From positions 1 to 19,086 of the forward strand of contig RFIY01000280.1 in assembly GCA_003695505.1 (NCBI GenBank): a stretch of DNA of 19,086 bases, in the 5' to 3' direction. The stretch is from Candidatus Dadabacteria bacterium (GTDB lineage Bacteria > J088). A program made the translations under genes and the position numbers. Numbering within the stretch: position 1 is the stretch's first letter; each line of letters begins with the position of its first letter. Shown in pieces: positions 15,595-19,086 of the stretch. The notes below the pieces were generated by a model. That model was not told the DNA's origin and made no database searches. It was given only the letters and a program-made list of their open reading frames with translations.

Positions 15595-17289
15595 TCAGGT
15601 TTCGAGGTATTCCTTGAGCATCTTCGCCTTGACCGGGCTACGCAGCTTGCGCAGCGCCTCGGCTTCGATCTGGCGGATCCGTTCGCGGCTGAGATTGAAG
15701 CTCTTGCCAATCTCTTCGAGCGTGTGCTCGGATTCTCCGCCGATTCCAAATCGCATTTTGATGATCTTTGCCTCACGCGGCGTCAACGTCGAGAGCAGCT
15801 TCAGCGTCTGCTCGGTCAACGACTTGTTCTCGGTCGCCTCACTGGGTGATTCGCTCGACTGGTCGGGGACGAAATAGGCGATGGTGTTCTCATCGCCGGG
15901 ATTGATCGGCTCGTCGAGACTCATCGGCTCACGAACGAGCTTCTTGATCTCCTTGATCTTCTCGACCGTCATATTCATTTCAGCCGCGATCTCTTCATCC
16001 GTGGGTTCGCGGCCGAGCGTCATATGAAGATTCCGGGTGACGCCGATCAAATTGTTGATGATGTCCAGCATGTGGACCGGAATCCGGATCGTCCGCGCCT
16101 TGTTCGCGATCGCGCGCGTGATCGCCTGACGAATCCACCACGTCGCGTAGGTCGAAAATTTGTAGCCCTTGCGGAAATCGAACCGCTCGACCGCCTTCAT
16201 CAGGCCCAGATTCCCTTCCTGAATCAGGTCATTGAGTGGCAGACCGCGGCCGATATATCGTTTTGCGATTGAAATGACCAGTCGCAGGTTGGCCTTCATC
16301 AGGTCGTTACGAGCCGTACGGACTTCGGCTTCCAGTGCCGCCAGTTCGCTATTGAGTTTCGCGAGCTGGCGCCGCGTCATGTCGGTTCTGCCGAGCATAT
16401 TGCGCACCAGACGCTTGCTCATCTTCGCCCGCTGCTCGTATCGTTCGCGCTCCTCGGGAGTTTCCGCGGCCTCGGCCCGCTCAAGATACTGCTGACGTTC
16501 AGCTTCGATCCGCTCGACCTCTTCTTCAAGACGCGCCAGTTCCCGTACGATCTGATGATAGAAGCTGTCTTCGATCAGCAACTTGCGTACATGGAACGCC
16601 AGTTTCCCCCACTCTTTCTCGAGCAGCTCAAGCTGGCGCTTGCGCGCCGGATCCCGGGTCGACATGTCGGCCAGACGTTCCTGGCGTCGCTCCAGAGACT
16701 GAAAGACGCTGACGTAGTAGCCCAGTCGTTCGAGTACGGGCTCCCATTCCGGCAACTCTTCGCGGTCATTCTTGCGCGACCGGAACAGCACCAGATCCTG
16801 CGTGTTCTGTTGCGTCAGTTCGTCATTGCGCGTCAGTTCTTCACCAAGCCGGAACAGAAAGTAGTGATTTTCGGACAGCAGTTCCCGGATCGCCTCTTCG
16901 CCTTCCTTGATCCGCCGCGACAGCGAGACTTCGACCTCTTGTGTGATGAGCGGAATCTCACCCATCTCCTTGAAGTACATGCTGATGCTGTTCAGCGCAC
17001 CGCCGCCTTCGTCGCCGTAAAGATCTTCGTCGACGGAGTCGTTCTTTTCATCTTCATCAGAATCGGTGCTGACGAGCTCGATATTGTTCTGACTGAACAA
17101 TTCGAACGCGCTCATCAGGACTTCCTGCTCGTCGTGGTCGAGTGCGAGCGTCTGCTTGACTTCCTTGTACGTCAGTTGCCCCTGTTCGCGTCCACGCTGG
17201 AGCAGATCCTGCAATACCTCGTCACGGGTCTTGGAACGAACGCGATTTTTTACCTTGGGGCGACGAGAGCCCTTACGTGCCTGTGCCAT
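15595..17289 (-). CDS. rpoD: Primary RNA polymerase sigma factor, sigma-70
   Basis: A 564-residue housekeeping sigma factor that directs core RNA polymerase to -35/-10 promoters. Region 1.1 is visible at about 25-75 with an acidic tail to 94 (DSDEDEKND), region 1.2 at 98-135 ([15 protein letters not shown]), a long charged, helical non-conserved region at about 140-320, region 2 at about 325-405 with [29 protein letters not shown] and [11 protein letters not shown], region 3 to about 490, and region 4 with [20 protein letters not shown] at 523-542. Start ATG 17289 has AAGGA 9 nt upstream. It is followed in the same direction, after 148 nt, by the Hsp70 operon with no clear terminator between, and it is divergent from the glycoside hydrolase gene. 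Confidence 0.96.
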   Translation of the reverse strand: MAQARKGSRRPKVKNRVRSKTRDEVLQDLLQRGREQGQLTYKEVKQTLALDHDEQEVLMSAFELFSQNNIELVSTDSDEDEKNDSVDEDLYGDEGGGALNSISMYFKEMGEIPLITQEVEVSLSRRIKEGEEAIRELLSENHYFLFRLGEELTRNDELTQQNTQDLVLFRSRKNDREELPEWEPVLERLGYYVSVFQSLERRQERLADMSTRDPARKRQLELLEKEWGKLAFHVRKLLIEDSFYHQIVRELARLEEEVERIEAERQQYLERAEAAETPEERERYEQRAKMSKRLVRNMLGRTDMTRRQLAKLNSELAALEAEVRTARNDLMKANLRLVISIAKRYIGRGLPLNDLIQEGNLGLMKAVERFDFRKGYKFSTYATWWIRQAITRAIANKARTIRIPVHMLDIINNLIGVTRNLHMTLGREPTDEEIAAEMNMTVEKIKEIKKLVREPMSLDEPINPGDENTIAYFVPDQSSESPSEATENKSLTEQTLKLLSTLTPREAKIIKMRFGIGGESEHTLEEIGKSFNLSRERIRQIEAEALRKLRSPVKAKMLKEYLET

Positions 17290-17330
17290 GCACTTCAGTC
17301 CTTCTTGCTCATAGTTTTTCTGGCTGATCG

Positions 17331-17365
17331 ACCGGACAAACCAACGCGTCGCCAGCTTGTCCGGT
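17331..17365. promoter_or_regulatory. Perfect 9-bp inverted repeat in the rpoD/glycoside hydrolase divergent region (candidate operator)
   Basis: ACCGGACAA at 17331-17339 and TTGTCCGGT at 17357-17365 are exact inverted copies separated by 17 nt, so the half-site centres are 26 nt apart. The right arm touches a TATACT hexamer (17365-17370), which would be a -10 box for the hydrolase gene or, read the other way as TATACC, for rpoD. It could bind a dimeric regulator; as an RNA hairpin it would have a 17-nt loop. Confidence 0.5.
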
Positions 17366-17370
17366 ATACT
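17365..17370 (+). promoter_or_regulatory. Candidate -10 box, TATACT
   Basis: TATACT matches TATAAT at 5 of 6 and lies about 93 nt before ATG 17463. No convincing -35 is seen 16-18 nt upstream. The reverse complement gives TATACC for rpoD, about 75 nt before its start. It overlaps the end of the inverted repeat, so a bound regulator would block it. Confidence 0.3.
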
Positions 17371-17462
17371 GCGTCGGGCAGGTTCGTGGGTTGAAGAATG
17401 GAACGGCTACGGCCGTCAGCGACACAATCTGCCCAGATTACGCACATCCCAACAATGGTACC

Positions 17463-18833
17463 ATGTCAGATCGCACATTTGCAAGAACTCGATATCCAAT
17501 TTTCGCTGCCTGCTTATGCCTTGCAGTTTGTGCCTGTACGTCCGGAACCGCCGCCCCAACCAGCGACATGACGGGGCCTGACCTGGCCGATCGCCTCTGC
17601 GTCAACTCGCACATGCCCGTCGATGACTGCGACGCATCACGGGCTCGTCGCGTGGTCGAGATGGACTGGCTTTCTGACGCAGGCATACGCTGCGTACGAC
17701 TCGATTTCCGATGGTGGCGCATTGAACCGGCCCCCGAGCAGTTCAATTTTGCTGACTACGACCGCGTCATCGACGAGCTTTCCGCGCGCGGCGTGACCAC
17801 TATCGCGCTCGTCTCAGCCGCGCCCGACTGGGCCAGACCCGGTGGAGACAGCACCATTGACCCCGCCATATTCGGGCGATTGATGCGCGTACTCGGACAG
17901 CATTTCGCCGGTCGCATACAATTGTGGGAATTGTGGAACGAGCCAAACTGGATTTTCTGGGAACCCGAACCGGACCTGCACGCTTACGCGCGACTGGCCG
18001 TCTCCGGGGCTACAGCATTACGCGAAGTCAGCGCCTCGGCCATCATCCTGTCCGCCGGCATGCTCTCGCTCGCCGACCTGCTGCGTGGCGAAGCGGTCTG
18101 GCAATCGGTTGACACCACCCTTACAGCCGCCCCGGCTCTGGCCGGGCTGTTGAACGGCATCGCACTCCACCCCTATACCTGGCTGCAAACCTGGCGGCCA
18201 GAACGCTCCGAAGGACCGGAACGTCCGTCCATCGCCGAGATGTTCGATGCCGCCGCCACCGTGACGGCAAACCATCATGTGGGGCACCTGCCGCTCTACG
18301 ATACCGAGACAGGGTGGTCGACGCATCTCGTCGGAGAAACCGACAAGGCGCGTTATCTGGTGCGCGCGGCGCTGATTGCGCTGGCTTCGGGCGCGGCTCG
18401 CTTTACGGCATTCAATCTGAGCGGTGCCGACCCTGCTGAATCCGTGCCGGCCGCCGCCGAGACTGGTTACGGCCTGCTGCGATGGGATCCCGATCCGCTG
18501 GACAGCGACATCCCGGCGCCCGAGCCAGCGGGCATCGCGTTCGCCCGCCTGGCGCGCCTGCTGCAGCAATGCTGGCTGATCCATGATTCGGCGTGGACGT
18601 GGATCCCACGCGGCGATGGCCTGTTTTCCGTGACCTGCCGATCTGCGGATCGGCTTGTGCGGTTTCTCTGGACGTCGGAACCGGAACGAACCGTAACCGT
18701 GGCTGTCCCAACGCCATCCGGTTTCGCTCCAGTCTCGGCAACGACACTGGTGTCCGTGACGCCCGCAAACGTCATCGCACGACAAGCGCTGGTCGGCGAC
18801 GATCCGCTGATTCTCGAGTATCGTAGCCGTTGA
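17463..18833 (+). CDS. Glycoside hydrolase-like (clan GH-A fold) lipoprotein
   Basis: A 456-residue extracytoplasmic enzyme. After MSDRTFARTR a hydrophobic stretch ends in AVCAC, with Cys25 the probable lipidation site. A (beta/alpha)8 barrel follows: RLDFRWWRIEP at 79-89 on an early strand, WELWNEPNW at 155-163 with proposed acid/base Glu160 (NEP on strand 4), ALHPYTW at 234-240, and YDTETGWS at 279-286 with proposed nucleophile Glu282 (strand 7). This pair is the clan GH-A pattern and resembles GH39/GH5-type and related uncharacterised families; the substrate is not readable. A beta-rich C-terminal domain (about 400-456) probably follows. Start ATG 17463 fits the signal peptide; an earlier TTG at 17391 is possible but adds 24 unlikely residues. 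There is no good ribosome-binding site. It is divergent from rpoD and ends before a strong bidirectional hairpin. Confidence 0.78.
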   Translation: MSDRTFARTRYPIFAACLCLAVCACTSGTAAPTSDMTGPDLADRLCVNSHMPVDDCDASRARRVVEMDWLSDAGIRCVRLDFRWWRIEPAPEQFNFADYDRVIDELSARGVTTIALVSAAPDWARPGGDSTIDPAIFGRLMRVLGQHFAGRIQLWELWNEPNWIFWEPEPDLHAYARLAVSGATALREVSASAIILSAGMLSLADLLRGEAVWQSVDTTLTAAPALAGLLNGIALHPYTWLQTWRPERSEGPERPSIAEMFDAAATVTANHHVGHLPLYDTETGWSTHLVGETDKARYLVRAALIALASGAARFTAFNLSGADPAESVPAAAETGYGLLRWDPDPLDSDIPAPEPAGIAFARLARLLQQCWLIHDSAWTWIPRGDGLFSVTCRSADRLVRFLWTSEPERTVTVAVPTPSGFAPVSATTLVSVTPANVIARQALVGDDPLILEYRSR

Positions 18834-18841
18834 CGATAAAC

Positions 18842-18868
18842 AAAAAAGCCGGCGCCAGGCGCCGGCTT
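18842..18868 (-). terminator. Strong intrinsic terminator, chiefly for the SCP2 gene
   Basis: AAGCCGGCG ... CGCCGGCTT forms a perfect GC-rich stem (nine pairs, ten with a tight loop) at 18846-18868. On the minus strand it is followed by TTTTTT (the A-run at 18842-18847), so it is a textbook terminator for the SCP2 gene, 29 nt after its stop. On the plus strand the tail is only TTCAGTT, so it probably also stops the hydrolase transcript, less efficiently. Confidence 0.9.
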
Positions 18869-18896
18869 CAGTTAAAGCAAAGACGAAGATCTGAAA

Positions 18897-19086
18897 TCAG
18901 TCGGTGATCGCCGAGATCTTCTTGCCAAGCTCGATCTGCTCGGGAGACGGCGGCACGGCCTGAATCTGCATGATCACGGACATATCACCCTCGACCTGAA
19001 TCTGGCCAGCCATAAAGGCCTGCATGCCGGCCTGCTGATCGCCTTCGATGAACATCTTCTTGGCGATTTCAAACGGAATCTTCAGC
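18897..19086 (-). CDS. SCP2 sterol-carrier-domain protein, C-terminal part
   Basis: Only the last 62 codons and the TGA stop are in the window; the start lies beyond the right edge. The residues AFMAGQIQVEGDMSVIMQIQ match the ending of SCP2 sterol-binding domains, where the F(M)xGKxxVEGDM block lines the lipid tunnel. These small domains carry or present sterol-like lipids and acyl chains, often beside beta-oxidation or steroid genes, but the neighbours are not visible. The C-terminal tail after the domain is short (about 20 residues, acidic to neutral). A strong terminator follows. Confidence 0.82.
   Translation of the reverse strand, partial: LKIPFEIAKKMFIEGDQQAGMQAFMAGQIQVEGDMSVIMQIQAVPPSPEQIELGKKISAITD

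Noticed and set aside
1-19086. Phage defence, toxin-antitoxin, biosynthetic or mobile cassette
   Set aside because: No nuclease, helicase, integrase, transposase, antitoxin or assembly-line enzyme is encoded; gene content is housekeeping plus envelope and catabolic enzymes.

Overview
The window is GC-rich, gene-dense bacterial chromosome on which I can place 13 protein-coding genes, two of them cut by the window edges. I see no rRNA, tRNA, CRISPR array, integrase or transposase gene. The run spoIID-like / tmk / holB / metG, a primary sigma factor with its own region 1.1 and a long non-conserved region, lipoprotein signal peptides (Gram-negative outer membrane), SCP2 and FG-GAP proteins fit a deltaproteobacterial-type lineage in the broad old sense (Myxococcota, Binatota, Desulfobacterota and relatives). 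That placement is inference from gene content, not from a marker tree.

Layout. (1) 1-3011, minus: the first 1003 codons of a very large secreted or membrane-anchored FG-GAP/integrin-alpha-type beta-propeller protein with at least 12 calcium-loop repeats. It starts at GTG and runs off the left edge, so an ATG-only or closed-ORF search misses it. (2) 3012-3477: a gene-free stretch with the likely promoter of that gene and an imperfect hairpin. (3) 6088-3478, minus: a likely operon of a DUF445 membrane protein, a haloalkane dehalogenase of the HLD-I (DhlA-like) type and a small DUF6918-like protein. (4) 6206-8677, plus: a type B carboxylesterase lipoprotein and a DUF3891 protein. (5) 15446-8731, minus: a tightly overlapping operon of an unusual Hsp70, a SpoIID/LytB-domain lipoprotein, thymidylate kinase, DNA polymerase III delta prime and methionyl-tRNA synthetase. 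(6) 17289-15595, minus: the primary sigma-70 factor RpoD, just upstream of that operon in the same direction. (7) 17463-18833, plus: a clan GH-A-like glycoside hydrolase lipoprotein, divergent from rpoD. (8) 18897-19086, minus: the C-terminal end of an SCP2 sterol-carrier-domain protein, with a strong terminator between it and the hydrolase.

How the genes fit together. The minus-strand core (rpoD, tmk, holB, metG) is housekeeping for transcription, dTTP supply, replication and translation. The unexpected partners in it are a lid-less Hsp70 and a peptidoglycan-active SpoIID lipoprotein, joined by a 1-nt stop/start overlap. The other genes are accessory catabolic or envelope functions: dehalogenase, esterase, glycoside hydrolase, lipid-carrier protein and large surface propeller.

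I do not see a clear new defence or mobile system. The best candidates for something under-described are the lid-less Hsp70 with a terminal basic amphipathic helix coupled to SpoIID, the perfect 9-bp inverted repeat in the rpoD/hydrolase divergent promoter region, and the DUF445-dehalogenase-DUF6918 operon.
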